DNA of 41,009 bases, from positions 1 to 41,009 of the forward strand of contig JAQGJX010000163.1 of NCBI GenBank assembly GCA_028290405.1. Direction: 5' to 3'. The notes under the pieces are model-generated. The model made no database searches. It was not told where the DNA came from and saw nothing but the letters and a program-made list of their open reading frames with translations. The stretch's first letter is position 1. Every line of letters begins with the position of its first letter. The DNA is from Hyphomicrobiales bacterium (GTDB taxonomy: Bacteria; Pseudomonadota; Alphaproteobacteria; Rhizobiales; Beijerinckiaceae). The translations under genes and the position numbers were made by a program. This document shows, in pieces, positions 24,534-32,784 of this stretch.

Positions 24534-26095
24534 GCGAGCAACTGGCCGCCGCATTCCGGCTTCTGCCGGGCACGCTCTCCCAGCACGTGCTGCTGTGCGC
24601 CTGCGCCCTTGCGCTGGCGGTGGCGGTGAGCCTGCCGGGGGCGCTGTACGTCGCCCAGCGTCCGCGCCTGCGCGGCGCCGCCCTCACGGCCGCGGGCCTT
24701 GTCCAGACCATCCCGGGGCTTGCGCTGATCGCGCTGTTCTACCCAATCCTGCTGGCGCTTTCCGCGCTGACCTCGCGCAACTTCGGCTTCGAGCTGCCGA
24801 CGCTGGGCTTCCTGCCCGCGCTGCTTGCCCTCACGCTCTACGCCATCCTGCCGATCCTCCAGAACGCGATTCTTGGCCTCACCGGGATCGACGCGGACGT
24901 GCTGGAGGCCGCAGACGCGGTGGGCATGACGCGCCGCCAGCGCCTCGCCATGGTGGACGCCCCGCTCGCCGCCCCCGTCGCCATGGCGGGGGTGCGCACC
25001 GCCGCGGTCTGGACCATCGGGGCGGGCACGCTGGCGACGCCCGTGGGGCAGACAAGCCTTGGCGACTACATCTTCTCGGGCCTCCAGACGGAGAACTGGG
25101 TCTACGTCCTGTTCGGCTGCCTCGCCGCCGCGCTGCTGGCCATCGCGACCGACCGGCTGCTGGGGCTGGTGGAGCGCGGCGCGGCCAAGCGCGACGGCAG
25201 GCGCGCCGCGCTGGGCCTTGCGGGGCTTGCGCTGGGGGTCGCAGCCGCATGGGCGGGCGCGCAGGGCGAGGGACGCCGCGTCTATGTGATCGGCGCCAAG
25301 AACTTCTCCGAGCAGTTCATCCTCGCCGAACTGATGGCGGACCGCCTGCGGGCGCAGGGCGCCGGCGTCTCCCTGAAGCAGGGGCTCGGCTCGGCGGTCG
25401 TCTTCCGCGCGCTGGCGGCGGGCGATCTCGACGTCTACGTCGATTACAGCGGCACCCTGTGGACCAACGTGATGGGCCGCGCCGATGCGCCGCCGCGCGC
25501 GCAGATGCTGGAGGAGATCACGCACTGGATGTCCCGCGAGCGCGGCGTGCTGGTGCTCGGCGCGCTCGGCTTCGAGAACGCCTACGGGCTGGTGATGCGC
25601 CGCGCGCGCGCCGACGAATTGCAGATCCGCACCATCGGCGACCTCGCCGCGCAGGCGCCGGCCCTCACGCTAGGCGCGGACCTCGAGTTCGCCTCGCGCC
25701 CCGAATGGCGCAGCCTGCGCGACGCCTACGGGCTGAACTTCAAAGCGATCCGCAACTATAATCCCACGCTCATGTATCGCGCGCTCGCCACCGGCGACGC
25801 CGACGTGGCGTCCGGCTTCACCAGCGACGGGCGCATCGCCGCCGAAGGACTGGTGGCGCTCGATGATCCAAGGCAGGCCATCCCGCCGTATGACGCCCTG
25901 ATCCTCGTTGCGCCCGGCCGGGCTGACGACGCACGCCTGCGGGAAGCGCTGAAGCCGCTCATCGGCGCCATCGACGTGGCGCACATGCGAGAAGCCAATT
26001 TCAGCGTGGATCGGGACGACGAGAAGCGCACCCCGCAGGCCGCCGCAAGGGCGCTTTGGCGGGCCGTTTCTGCACGTCCGGACAGCGCCCGATAG
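24530..26095 (+). CDS. Fused ABC permease and substrate-binding protein (OpuF/EgtU-like)
   Basis: 521-residue fusion. Residues 1 to about 220 are a permease with five or six membrane segments and the EAA loop DVLEAADAVGMTRRQRLAMVDAPL. A further hydrophobic helix at about 227-243 leads to an OpuAC-type receptor domain from about 250 to the end (VIGAKNFSEQFILAELMADRL, VYVDYSGTLWTNVMG, YNPTLMYRALATGDADVASGFTSDGRI). The receptor is thus tethered on the periplasmic side. Proteins of this layout import betaine/choline-type osmolytes or, in the EgtU branch, ergothioneine. Which applies here depends on ligand residues I cannot assign by eye. Confidence 0.9.
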   Translation: MSEQLAAAFRLLPGTLSQHVLLCACALALAVAVSLPGALYVAQRPRLRGAALTAAGLVQTIPGLALIALFYPILLALSALTSRNFGFELPTLGFLPALLALTLYAILPILQNAILGLTGIDADVLEAADAVGMTRRQRLAMVDAPLAAPVAMAGVRTAAVWTIGAGTLATPVGQTSLGDYIFSGLQTENWVYVLFGCLAAALLAIATDRLLGLVERGAAKRDGRRAALGLAGLALGVAAAWAGAQGEGRRVYVIGAKNFSEQFILAELMADRLRAQGAGVSLKQGLGSAVVFRALAAGDLDVYVDYSGTLWTNVMGRADAPPRAQMLEEITHWMSRERGVLVLGALGFENAYGLVMRRARADELQIRTIGDLAAQAPALTLGADLEFASRPEWRSLRDAYGLNFKAIRNYNPTLMYRALATGDADVASGFTSDGRIAAEGLVALDDPRQAIPPYDALILVAPGRADDARLREALKPLIGAIDVAHMREANFSVDRDDEKRTPQAAARALWRAVSARPDSAR

Positions 26096-26128
26096 CGCAG
26101 CGCAGGATTTCACCACGCCTTGGCGCAT

Positions 26129-26138
26129 GTGCGCGCAC
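26129..26138. promoter_or_regulatory. Palindrome upstream of the TRAP sigma54 promoter (possible activator site)
   Basis: GTGCGCGCAC, a perfect ten-base palindrome centred about 102 bases before the predicted TRAP transcription start. That is the usual distance for a sigma54 enhancer-binding activator such as a DctD-type protein. No activator gene is in the window, and GC-rich palindromes arise by chance in this DNA. Confidence 0.3.
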
Positions 26139-26209
26139 GTTGCCTCCACGTTTGCACAAACGCGCGGCGCCCTGCGCCGTCATCCTTTCGCTCGCCCCAT
26201 GCGCAGCCG

Positions 26210-26224
26210 TGGCACGGCGCTTGC
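26210..26224 (+). promoter_or_regulatory. Sigma54 (-24/-12) promoter for the TRAP operon
   Basis: TGGCACG, four bases (GCGC), TTGC: a complete core match. GG at 26211-26212 and GC at 26223-26224 are ten bases apart. The predicted start is about 26236, 29 bases before ATG 26265. Sigma54 control of C4-dicarboxylate uptake by DctB/DctD-type systems is well known in rhizobia. Confidence 0.78.
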
Positions 26225-26264
26225 GTTCCCCATTGTCGAATTGCATTCCAATGGAGAAGCTCAC

Positions 26265-27365
26265 ATGAAGCGTCGTGCATTTCTCAAGGCTGGCGTGCTC
26301 GGCGGCGTCGCCGGCGCCATTGCGGCGCCCTCCATCGCGACCGCGCAGCAGAAGACCTTCTCGTGGAAGATGACCAACGCCTATGGCCCCGGCTCGCCCT
26401 TCTATGTGGCCGGCCCCGGCAGCCCGACCGACTTCTGCGAGATGGTCAAGAAGATGTCCGGCGGCCGCCTGCAAATCCAGCACTTCGCGGCCGGCGAACT
26501 GATCCCTGCGCTCGAGGGCTTTGACGCGGTGTCGAAGGGCATCGTCGAGATGAACGCCGCCAACAGCTACTTCTGGTCCGGCAAGACGTTCGCAGCGCAG
26601 TACTTCACCGCCGTCCCCTTCGGGCTCAACTTTCAGGGCATGAGCGCGTGGCTGTATCACGGCGGCGGGCAGAAGCTGTGGGAGGAGGTCTACGCGCCCT
26701 TCAACCTCATGCCCATGGCCATGGGCAACACCGGCGTGCAGATGAGCGGCTGGTTCCGCAAGCCCATCGAGAAGATCGAGGACTTCAAGGGCCTGAAGAT
26801 GCGCATTCCGGGCCTTGCCGGCAAGGTGCTGGCGGGCTTCGGGGTGGATGTGAAACTGCTGCCGGGCGGGGAGATCTTCCCCGCGCTGGAACGCGGCGTG
26901 ATCGACGCGGCGGAGTTCGTGGGTCCCTACCAGGACCGCCGCCTCGGGCTGCAGAAAGCCGCGAAGTACTATTACACGACCGGCTGGCACGAGACGTCCA
27001 CCGTCACCGAGCTGATCGTCAACAAGACCGCGTGGAACTCGCTTCCCGAAGACCTGAAGGAAATCGTGAAGGCCGCAGCCGCGGCGTGCAACACCATCAG
27101 CCACACCTGGTGCGAGGCGACGAACGCGGAAGCGCTGGACGACCTGATCAAGAACCAGGGCGTCATCGCCGCCCCCCTGCCCGCCGAGATCGTCGCCAAG
27201 CTGCGCGAGGCGACCTACAACGTGCTGGAGGAAGCCGCCGCCAAGGACGCGCTGGTGAAGAAGGTGCACGACAGCTTCATGGCCTTCAAGGCCAACCACG
27301 ACAAATGGGCCGGCGTCTCGGAGGCGGTCTACCAGAGCCAGATCCGCGGCCCCCTGAAGGCCTGA
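26265..27365 (+). CDS. dctP: TRAP transporter substrate-binding protein DctP (TakP-like)
   Basis: Periplasmic receptor of 366 residues. The N-terminus MKRRAFLKAGVLGGVAGAIA is a clear twin-arginine signal (RRAFLK) with cleavage near ATA-QQ. Conserved features are GLKMRIPGLAGKVLAGFGV (ligand arginine region), LPGGEIFPALERGVIDAAEFVGPY and LGLQKAAKYYYTTGWHE. The EFVGPY/YYY/GWHE pattern recalls TakP of Rhodobacter, which binds 2-oxoacids, so a keto- or hydroxy-carboxylate ligand is likely. GGAG lies upstream of the ATG. It heads a three-gene operon under a sigma54-type promoter. Confidence 0.92.
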   Translation: MKRRAFLKAGVLGGVAGAIAAPSIATAQQKTFSWKMTNAYGPGSPFYVAGPGSPTDFCEMVKKMSGGRLQIQHFAAGELIPALEGFDAVSKGIVEMNAANSYFWSGKTFAAQYFTAVPFGLNFQGMSAWLYHGGGQKLWEEVYAPFNLMPMAMGNTGVQMSGWFRKPIEKIEDFKGLKMRIPGLAGKVLAGFGVDVKLLPGGEIFPALERGVIDAAEFVGPYQDRRLGLQKAAKYYYTTGWHETSTVTELIVNKTAWNSLPEDLKEIVKAAAAACNTISHTWCEATNAEALDDLIKNQGVIAAPLPAEIVAKLREATYNVLEEAAAKDALVKKVHDSFMAFKANHDKWAGVSEAVYQSQIRGPLKA

Positions 27366-27369
27366 CGCC

Positions 27370-27936
27370 ATGACCAATCCGAACGCACTGGCGGGCCAGC
27401 TTGAAGCGCTGGCCCGCAGGCTGGACGTCGCTGTCGAAATCGCCGGCCGGGTCGGCGCATGGACGGGCTTCGCGCTCGTCGTCGTCATGGCCGGCAACGT
27501 CATCGTCCGCTACGTCTTCCACACCGGCTCGGTCGCCATGCAGGAGCTGGAATGGCACCTCATGGCGCCGGTCTCGCTCCTGTGCATCGCGTACGCGATC
27601 AAGCACGAGGGCCACATCCGCGTCGATATTCTCTACGGACGGATGAGCCTTCGCGCGCAACAGTCGATTGAACTCGTGTCCTGCGTGCTGGCGCTGCTGC
27701 TCAGCGTCATCATCGTCTATCTCTCCGTCCCTTACGTCATGCAGTCCTTCGGCATGATGGAGCGCTCGCCCGATCCCGGCGGGCTGCCCTATCGCTACCT
27801 GCTCAAGGCGATCATCCCCCTGGGCTTCGCGTTCCTGGCCCTCCAGAGCCTCGCCTCCGTCTGCCGGGCGCTCGTTCCCTTCACCCAAACGGCCTCGGGA
27901 CTCCCCGCTGCTTCGGAGCCGGTCGATGCCGTATAA
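27370..27936 (+). CDS. dctQ: TRAP transporter small permease DctQ
   Basis: 188-residue membrane protein with four predicted segments. Family hallmarks are NVIVRYVFHTGSVAMQELEWHLM and IKHEGHIRVDILYGRMSLRAQQSIEL, where HIRVD is the DctQ signature. It starts four bases after dctP and overlaps dctM by 11 bases. It scaffolds the large permease and does not itself carry substrate. Confidence 0.93.
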   Translation: MTNPNALAGQLEALARRLDVAVEIAGRVGAWTGFALVVVMAGNVIVRYVFHTGSVAMQELEWHLMAPVSLLCIAYAIKHEGHIRVDILYGRMSLRAQQSIELVSCVLALLLSVIIVYLSVPYVMQSFGMMERSPDPGGLPYRYLLKAIIPLGFAFLALQSLASVCRALVPFTQTASGLPAASEPVDAV

Positions 27937-29251
27937 CGAAATCCTCGCGATCCTCTGCATCGTCTCGTTCTTCGCCATGCTGGCCATCGGCGTTCCGGTC
28001 GCCATTACGCTGGCGGTCAGCGGGTTCGTGTTCGGCTGGCTCGGCTTCGGCTCGCTGCTGTTCGGCCTGCTGCCCGCGCGCATCTTCGGCGTCGCGGCCA
28101 ATTACACGCTCATCGCCATACCGCTCTTCGTGTTCATGGGCGTCATGCTTGAGAAGTCGAAGATCGCCAACGAGCTGATGGAGGTCATCGGCCATTTGTC
28201 GGGGGGCCTGCGCGGCGGCATGGGCATCGGCATCATTCTGGTGGGCGTGCTCATGGGCGCGACCACCGGCATCGTGGGCGCCACCATCGTGACGCTGGGC
28301 CTGCTCACCCTCCCGACGCTGCTGCGGCGCGGCTACGATAAAAGCCTGGCGTGCGGGGCCATCTGCGCCTCCGGCACGCTCGGCCAGCTCATTCCGCCCA
28401 GCACCATTCTGATCCTGCTGGCGGACATCATGGGCCAGTCGGTCGGCACGCTGTTCGCCGCGGCGGTGTTTCCGGGCCTCATGCTGTCGGGCATCTTCTG
28501 CCTCTATTTCCTCGCCATCGGCTATTTCAAGCCGCATCTGGCGCCGGCGATTCCGCTCGAAGAGCGCAAGGCCATGCCGCGCCGCGAGCTTTTGCTGAAA
28601 ACGCTCAAGGTCGGCCTGCCGCCTATCGCGCTCGTCGTCGCCGTGCTGGGCTCCATCATCGGCGGCGTCGCGGCGCCGACCGAAGCGGCGTCCATGGGCG
28701 CGCTCGGCAGCATTTTCGTCGCCGCCATGCTGGGACGGTTGAACTGGGAGACGCTGCGCGACACAATTTACTCCACGGGCCGCATCACGGCCGCCATGAT
28801 GTTCGTGCTGGTCTGCGCCCAGGTGTTCGCCCTCGCGTTCCGCGGATTGCAGGGCGAAAAGCTGGTCCACGACCTGTTCGCCCTGGTGCCGGGCGGCACG
28901 ACCGGCGTGATGGTGTTCATGCTGTTCCTGATCTTCATCCTGGGCTTCTTCATCGAATGGATCGAGATCAGCTACATCGTCGTGCCGATGTTCGTTCCCC
29001 TGCTGGCGAACGCGGGCGTCGATCCGGTGTGGACCGCGACGCTGATCGCGGTGGTGCTGCAAACCTCGTTCCTCACGCCGCCCTTCGGCTGGGCGCTGTT
29101 CTACCTGCGGGGCGTCGCGCCGCCGGACGTGACGACCCTCGACATCTACAAGGGCGTCGTCCCCTTCATCGCCCTCCAGCTTTGCGCCCTGGCCCTCGTG
29201 TTCCTTTATCCGGGCATCGCCACATGGCTCCCCAAGGCCATCGGCTGGTAG
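27926..29251 (+). CDS. dctM: TRAP transporter large permease DctM
   Basis: 441-residue, 12- to 13-segment secondary carrier driven by a sodium gradient in known systems. DctM stretches are ANYTLIAIPLFVFMGVMLEKSKIANELME, GIVGATIVTLGLLTLPTLLRRGYDKSLACGAICASGTLGQLIPPST and the C-terminal QTSFLTPPFGWALFYLRGVAP. The length is standard. A perfect ten-base-pair hairpin 21 bases after its stop probably ends the operon. Confidence 0.94.
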   Translation: MPYNEILAILCIVSFFAMLAIGVPVAITLAVSGFVFGWLGFGSLLFGLLPARIFGVAANYTLIAIPLFVFMGVMLEKSKIANELMEVIGHLSGGLRGGMGIGIILVGVLMGATTGIVGATIVTLGLLTLPTLLRRGYDKSLACGAICASGTLGQLIPPSTILILLADIMGQSVGTLFAAAVFPGLMLSGIFCLYFLAIGYFKPHLAPAIPLEERKAMPRRELLLKTLKVGLPPIALVVAVLGSIIGGVAAPTEAASMGALGSIFVAAMLGRLNWETLRDTIYSTGRITAAMMFVLVCAQVFALAFRGLQGEKLVHDLFALVPGGTTGVMVFMLFLIFILGFFIEWIEISYIVVPMFVPLLANAGVDPVWTATLIAVVLQTSFLTPPFGWALFYLRGVAPPDVTTLDIYKGVVPFIALQLCALALVFLYPGIATWLPKAIGW

Positions 29252-29272
29252 GGCCCGCCTGACCCGCAAACC

Positions 29273-29297
29273 GTACGCCGGGCGCGCCCCGGCGTAC
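29273..29297. terminator. Hairpin after the TRAP operon (probable terminator)
   Basis: GTACGCCGGG, five-base loop, CCCGGCGTAC: a perfect ten-base-pair stem between dctM and the next promoter at 29321. No T tract follows, so it may instead stabilise the 3' end. Confidence 0.55.
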
Positions 29298-29320
29298 GCC
29301 CGCGCACGCGCTCCGGCTTC

Positions 29321-29349
29321 TTGACAGGCGGAAAGGTTCGGTCCAGATT
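29321..29349 (+). promoter_or_regulatory. Sigma70-type promoter of operon A
   Basis: TTGACA (29321-29326), 17-base spacer, CAGATT (29344-29349). The -35 is perfect and the -10 weak (3 of 6). The expected start, about 29356, falls inside the LacI-type operator. The same layout occurs at 35818-35846. Confidence 0.65.
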
Positions 29350-29363
29350 TGCAATCGATTGCA
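29350..29363. promoter_or_regulatory. LacI-family operator O1
   Basis: TGCAATCGATTGCA, a perfect 14-base palindrome with the central CG typical of LacI-family operators. It directly follows the -10 box and covers the expected start, so binding would block initiation. It matches O2 at 35848-35861 at 13 of 14 positions. The likely binder is the LacI-family gene at 34683-35744. Confidence 0.8.
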
Positions 29364-29421
29364 CCGGGAGCGCGCGAGATGATCGCGCGCCGATAAAACC
29401 CGGGCGAACGAGGGAAACGTC

Positions 29422-30078
29422 ATGTCGGGACCGCGCATCAGCTATGTTGATCCTGCCGCCGTGAACGATACGCAGATGCTCGCGGAATTCGAACGTTGCG
29501 CCAAGGTCGGCACGCCCCGGCCCGAGAGCCAGGCGATCCGCGCCCATGTGCCCGCGGTGTTCTGGTCCTTCGCCAATTCGTGGCGCGACGTGTTCCATAC
29601 GGGCGTCGCCGACCACGCGGTGAAGGAGCTTTGCCGCACCTATGTCTCGCGCTCGGTCATGTGCGAGTATTGCGGCAACCAGCGCTCCATCAAGGCCGCC
29701 GGACAGGGCCTCGTGGAGGACGACTACCGGGACCTTCTCGAGTTTGAAAAGTCGGTCCGCTACGACGAGCGGCAGAAGGCCGCCCTCGCCTACGCGGAGG
29801 CGATCACCTGGGACCTGCCGACCGACGACGCCTTCTGGGCGCGCCTGAAGGGCCAGTTCAGCGAGGCCGAGATCGTCGAGATCGGCTATTTCATCGCGCT
29901 CACCATGGGCCAGCAGCGCTGGCTGCGCACGCTCAACATCGAGCATCACCAGATCCTCGCCGGAACCGACGGCTCCATGGCGCCCGGCTTCGAGACCGAA
30001 GAAGCCCTGCGCAACGCCAAGGCCTCGCAGGATTATTGGGCGAAATCCGCCCCCCGCCCGCCCGAGCGCGCCGCGTGA
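29422..30078 (+). CDS. Carboxymuconolactone decarboxylase-like (AhpD-like) protein
   Basis: 218-residue cytoplasmic protein, first gene of operon A. The CxxC motif MCEYCGNQRSIKAAGQG (Cys 81 and 84) followed by LLEFEKSVRYDERQKAALAYAEAITWDLP and FSEAEIVEIGYFIALTMGQQRWLRTLNIEH is the CMD fold found in AhpD and in gamma-carboxymuconolactone decarboxylase-like proteins. The CxxC suggests thiol redox rather than lactone decarboxylation, but the exact role is unknown. It lies under the LacI-type operator O1, and its stop overlaps the next ATG by one base (TGATG). Confidence 0.85.
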   Translation: MSGPRISYVDPAAVNDTQMLAEFERCAKVGTPRPESQAIRAHVPAVFWSFANSWRDVFHTGVADHAVKELCRTYVSRSVMCEYCGNQRSIKAAGQGLVEDDYRDLLEFEKSVRYDERQKAALAYAEAITWDLPTDDAFWARLKGQFSEAEIVEIGYFIALTMGQQRWLRTLNIEHHQILAGTDGSMAPGFETEEALRNAKASQDYWAKSAPRPPERAA

Positions 30079-30920
30079 TGAGCATGGCGATGGACCAGCG
30101 GGCGCCTGCGCACGAGACAGCCAAGGCGCCCCAAGGCGAGCGGGCGCCGGCGCGCATTCGCGCGCGCGGCCTCGGCAAGCGCTATGGCGCGCTGCAGGTC
30201 TTTCGTGACATTGATTTTGAGGTCGGCGAACGGGAGATCGTCGCCATCGTGGGGCCCTCGGGCTGCGGCAAGACCACGCTGCTGCGCTGCATCAACGGCC
30301 TCATTCCGCTGGACGCAGGCGAGATCGTCGCCAACGGCGAGCGCGTCACGCAGCCCATCGCCGGCATGGCGATGGTGTTCCAGCACTTCGGCCTCTTCCC
30401 GTGGAAGACCGTCACGGCCAACGTGGCCTACGGGCTGCGCATGGCGGGCGCGACGCGCGCGGAAATCGCCGAAAAGGTTCCCTATTTCATCAATCTTGTG
30501 GGGCTCGCGGGCTTCGAGCACGCTTATCCCTACCAGATGTCGGGCGGCATGCAGCAGCGCTGCGGACTCGCCCGCGCGCTCGCCATCGAGCCGAACGTGC
30601 TGCTCATGGACGAGCCGTTCGCGGCGGTCGATGCGCAAACGCGCGAGATCCTGCAATTTGAACTGCTGCGCATCTGGAGCGAGCGCCCGACCGCCATGGT
30701 GTTCGTCACCCATTCCATCGAGGAAGCGGTGCTGATGGGCCATCGCGTGATGGTGCTGAAGGGTCGCCCGTCGTCCATCTTCGAGATGGTGGACATCGAC
30801 CTGCCCTTTCCGCGCAACCGCAGCACGCTCCTGCATCCCCGCTTCGCCAAGCTGCGCGAGCATGTGTGGCGCTGCGTCATGGACGAAGCGCAGGCGGCGG
30901 AGCGCGAACTGCACGTGTAG
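30078..30920 (+). CDS. NitT/TauT-type ABC transporter ATP-binding protein
   Basis: ATPase of 280 residues. Walker A GPSGCGKTTLLRCINGL follows a 30-residue N-terminal extension. Then come VFQHFGLFPWKTVTANVAYGLRM (the FPWKTV loop is the group hallmark), signature MSGGMQQRCGLARALAIEP, Walker B LLMDEPFAAVDAQTRE and switch His in VTHSIEEAVLMG. I chose ATG 30078, which overlaps the previous stop; ATG 30084 is also possible. Such importers carry nitrate, sulfonates, pyrimidine precursors or aromatic acids. Confidence 0.92.
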   Translation: MSMAMDQRAPAHETAKAPQGERAPARIRARGLGKRYGALQVFRDIDFEVGEREIVAIVGPSGCGKTTLLRCINGLIPLDAGEIVANGERVTQPIAGMAMVFQHFGLFPWKTVTANVAYGLRMAGATRAEIAEKVPYFINLVGLAGFEHAYPYQMSGGMQQRCGLARALAIEPNVLLMDEPFAAVDAQTREILQFELLRIWSERPTAMVFVTHSIEEAVLMGHRVMVLKGRPSSIFEMVDIDLPFPRNRSTLLHPRFAKLREHVWRCVMDEAQAAERELHV

Positions 30921-30982
30921 ATCCAGCTTCAACAATCCGAACAACGCGACCAAAGAAGTCGCAATCAGCGAGGGAGACCGTG

Positions 30983-31999
30983 ATGGCGAACAGATTGGCA
31001 CAAGGCGTCCGTATCGTCGCGGCCGCGGCCGTCGCCGCAGCCGCTCTGGGGTTTGCGGCTGGCGCGCAGGCGCAGCAGCGCCCCAAGGTGACACTCGGCC
31101 TTCCGGGCATTCCGCCGGTCTTCGTCACCGTGCAGGCCTATACGGCGCAGCAGCAGAAGCTGTTCGAGAAGTACGGCGTCGACGTTGTCCTGCGTCCGTT
31201 CGACAGCGGCGCGGCTGCGGCGCGCGCGGTCGTCTCCGGCGACGTGGAGATTTCGCTCTCCCCCTCCCCGCTTATCGTCAACATGATATCGAACGCCAAC
31301 GTGGATCTGGTGACCATCTATGGCAACGAGAAGCCGGACTGGCTGCTCAGTTCTCTTGATCCCGCCAAGACCAAGTGCGAACAGATGAAGGGACAGCCGA
31401 TCGGCGTGGATTCGCTGGGCGGCGCGCGCTCCATCGCCCTGCAGCAGATGCTGTTCCAGTGCGGTCTGAAGGCTGAGGACACGCAGCAGGTGGCGCTGGG
31501 CACCAACGTGCACGCGGCCATGTCGGGCGGGCAACTGGCCCTTGGCGTGCTGCATGTGGACGACGTGCCCATCATCGAGCGCGCGTCCGGCAAGAAGCTG
31601 ACGACCATCATCGACATCAACGACGTCTACAAGGTGAACCATTACATGGCGATCACCACCACCCGCAAGCGGGTGGCCGAGCAGCGGGACGCGCTCGTGC
31701 GCGTGCTTGCGGCGCTCATCGAGGCGGAGCGCTTCATCTCCGACCCCAAGAACATCGACGCCGTCGCCAAGATCGCCGCCCCCACCGGCCGCTCCGAGGC
31801 AGAAGCCAAGTGGGCCATTCCCGAATACGTCAAGATGGGCTTCTGGCCCAAGGGGGCGGGGCTGGACAAGGCCAACATCGAGGCCATCATCGCGCAGCAG
31901 AAGGCGGTGGGCGGCATCAGGCCCAACGCCACCCCGGTGACCTACGAGCGCTACGCCGACACGTCCCTCTTCGAGGACGCCAGGAAGCTCGTGAAGTAG
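30983..31999 (+). CDS. NitT/TauT-type ABC transporter substrate-binding protein (NMT1/SsuA-like)
   Basis: Periplasmic receptor of 338 residues. The signal peptide MANRLAQGVRIVAAAAVAAAALGFAAGAQA is cut before QQRPKVTLGLPG. Features of the fold: GIPPVFVTVQAYTAQQQKLFEKYGVDVVLRPFDSGAAAARAVVSGDVEISLSP, and GQPIGVDSLGGARSIALQQML. Two cysteines (in TKCEQM and FQCGLK) could form a disulfide. ATG 30983 has GGGAGA upstream; the frame is open further upstream without similarity. It sits between the ATPase and permeases of operon A. The ligand is not recognisable. Confidence 0.9.
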   Translation: MANRLAQGVRIVAAAAVAAAALGFAAGAQAQQRPKVTLGLPGIPPVFVTVQAYTAQQQKLFEKYGVDVVLRPFDSGAAAARAVVSGDVEISLSPSPLIVNMISNANVDLVTIYGNEKPDWLLSSLDPAKTKCEQMKGQPIGVDSLGGARSIALQQMLFQCGLKAEDTQQVALGTNVHAAMSGGQLALGVLHVDDVPIIERASGKKLTTIIDINDVYKVNHYMAITTTRKRVAEQRDALVRVLAALIEAERFISDPKNIDAVAKIAAPTGRSEAEAKWAIPEYVKMGFWPKGAGLDKANIEAIIAQQKAVGGIRPNATPVTYERYADTSLFEDARKLVK

Positions 32000-32022
32000 C
32001 GCGGCGGAAAGGGGCGCGGCGC

Positions 32023-32784
32023 ATGGCCCAGCCGAGATTCTGGAGCGGGCAGGCGATCGGGATTGCGGCGCTCGTCGCAGGCGCCCTCGTCTGGGAGATC
32101 GGCGCGCAATTCGCCAACCCGGCGTTCGTCGCGCCCTTCTCCACCACCGCCGCCCGCATGTGGGAATATGCGGCCAGCGGCACGCTGACCGATGCGCTGG
32201 CGAGTTCGCTCGCCATCTACGTGAGCGGGATGGCCTACGCCATCGTGGTCGGCGTCGGGCTCGGCCTGCTCCTCGCCCGCGCGCGCCTGCTGCGCATCGG
32301 GCTCGAGAGCTACATCATGATCCTCTACTCGACGCCCATGGTGGCGTTGATCCCCTTCATCCTCTCCATGATGGGCTTCGGCTTCGCCCCCAAAGTCCTC
32401 GTGGTGTTCCTCTTCGCGGTCTTCTCGGTGCTCTACAACACGCTCGAAGGCGCGCGTTCGCTCAAGCCGGAGCTGCTGGAAGTCGCGCGCTCGTTCCGCT
32501 CCAGCGAATATGCGGTCTGGCGCGACATCCTCGTGCCCTACACTCTGCCCTTCGCCATGACGGGGATCCGGCAGGGCATCGGGCGCGGGCTCGTGGGCCT
32601 CGTGTCGGCCGAGTTCTTCCTGTCGGGCAGCGGCATCGGCCTCCTGATCATCCGCAGCGGACAGGACTTCGACGTGCCGGGCCTCTACGGCGCCATCATG
32701 GTCATCACCATCCTGGGCGTCGCCCTGATGGCGATTGGCCGCACCCTCGAAAACCGCTTCGCGGCGTGGCGAGGCCTCTCATGA
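32023..32784 (+). CDS. NitT/TauT-type ABC transporter permease 1 (SsuC-like)
   Basis: Inner-membrane permease of 253 residues, about six segments. The EAA-type loop is LKPELLEVARSFRSSEYAVWRDILVPYTLPFAMTGIRQGIGRGLVGLVSAEFFLSGSGIG, characteristic of SsuC/TauC. It starts 23 bases after the receptor gene, with GGAAAGG upstream, and overlaps the second permease (ATGA). The two permeases differ in sequence, so the pore is probably a heterodimer, unlike the homodimers of SsuC or TauC. Confidence 0.92.
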   Translation: MAQPRFWSGQAIGIAALVAGALVWEIGAQFANPAFVAPFSTTAARMWEYAASGTLTDALASSLAIYVSGMAYAIVVGVGLGLLLARARLLRIGLESYIMILYSTPMVALIPFILSMMGFGFAPKVLVVFLFAVFSVLYNTLEGARSLKPELLEVARSFRSSEYAVWRDILVPYTLPFAMTGIRQGIGRGLVGLVSAEFFLSGSGIGLLIIRSGQDFDVPGLYGAIMVITILGVALMAIGRTLENRFAAWRGLS

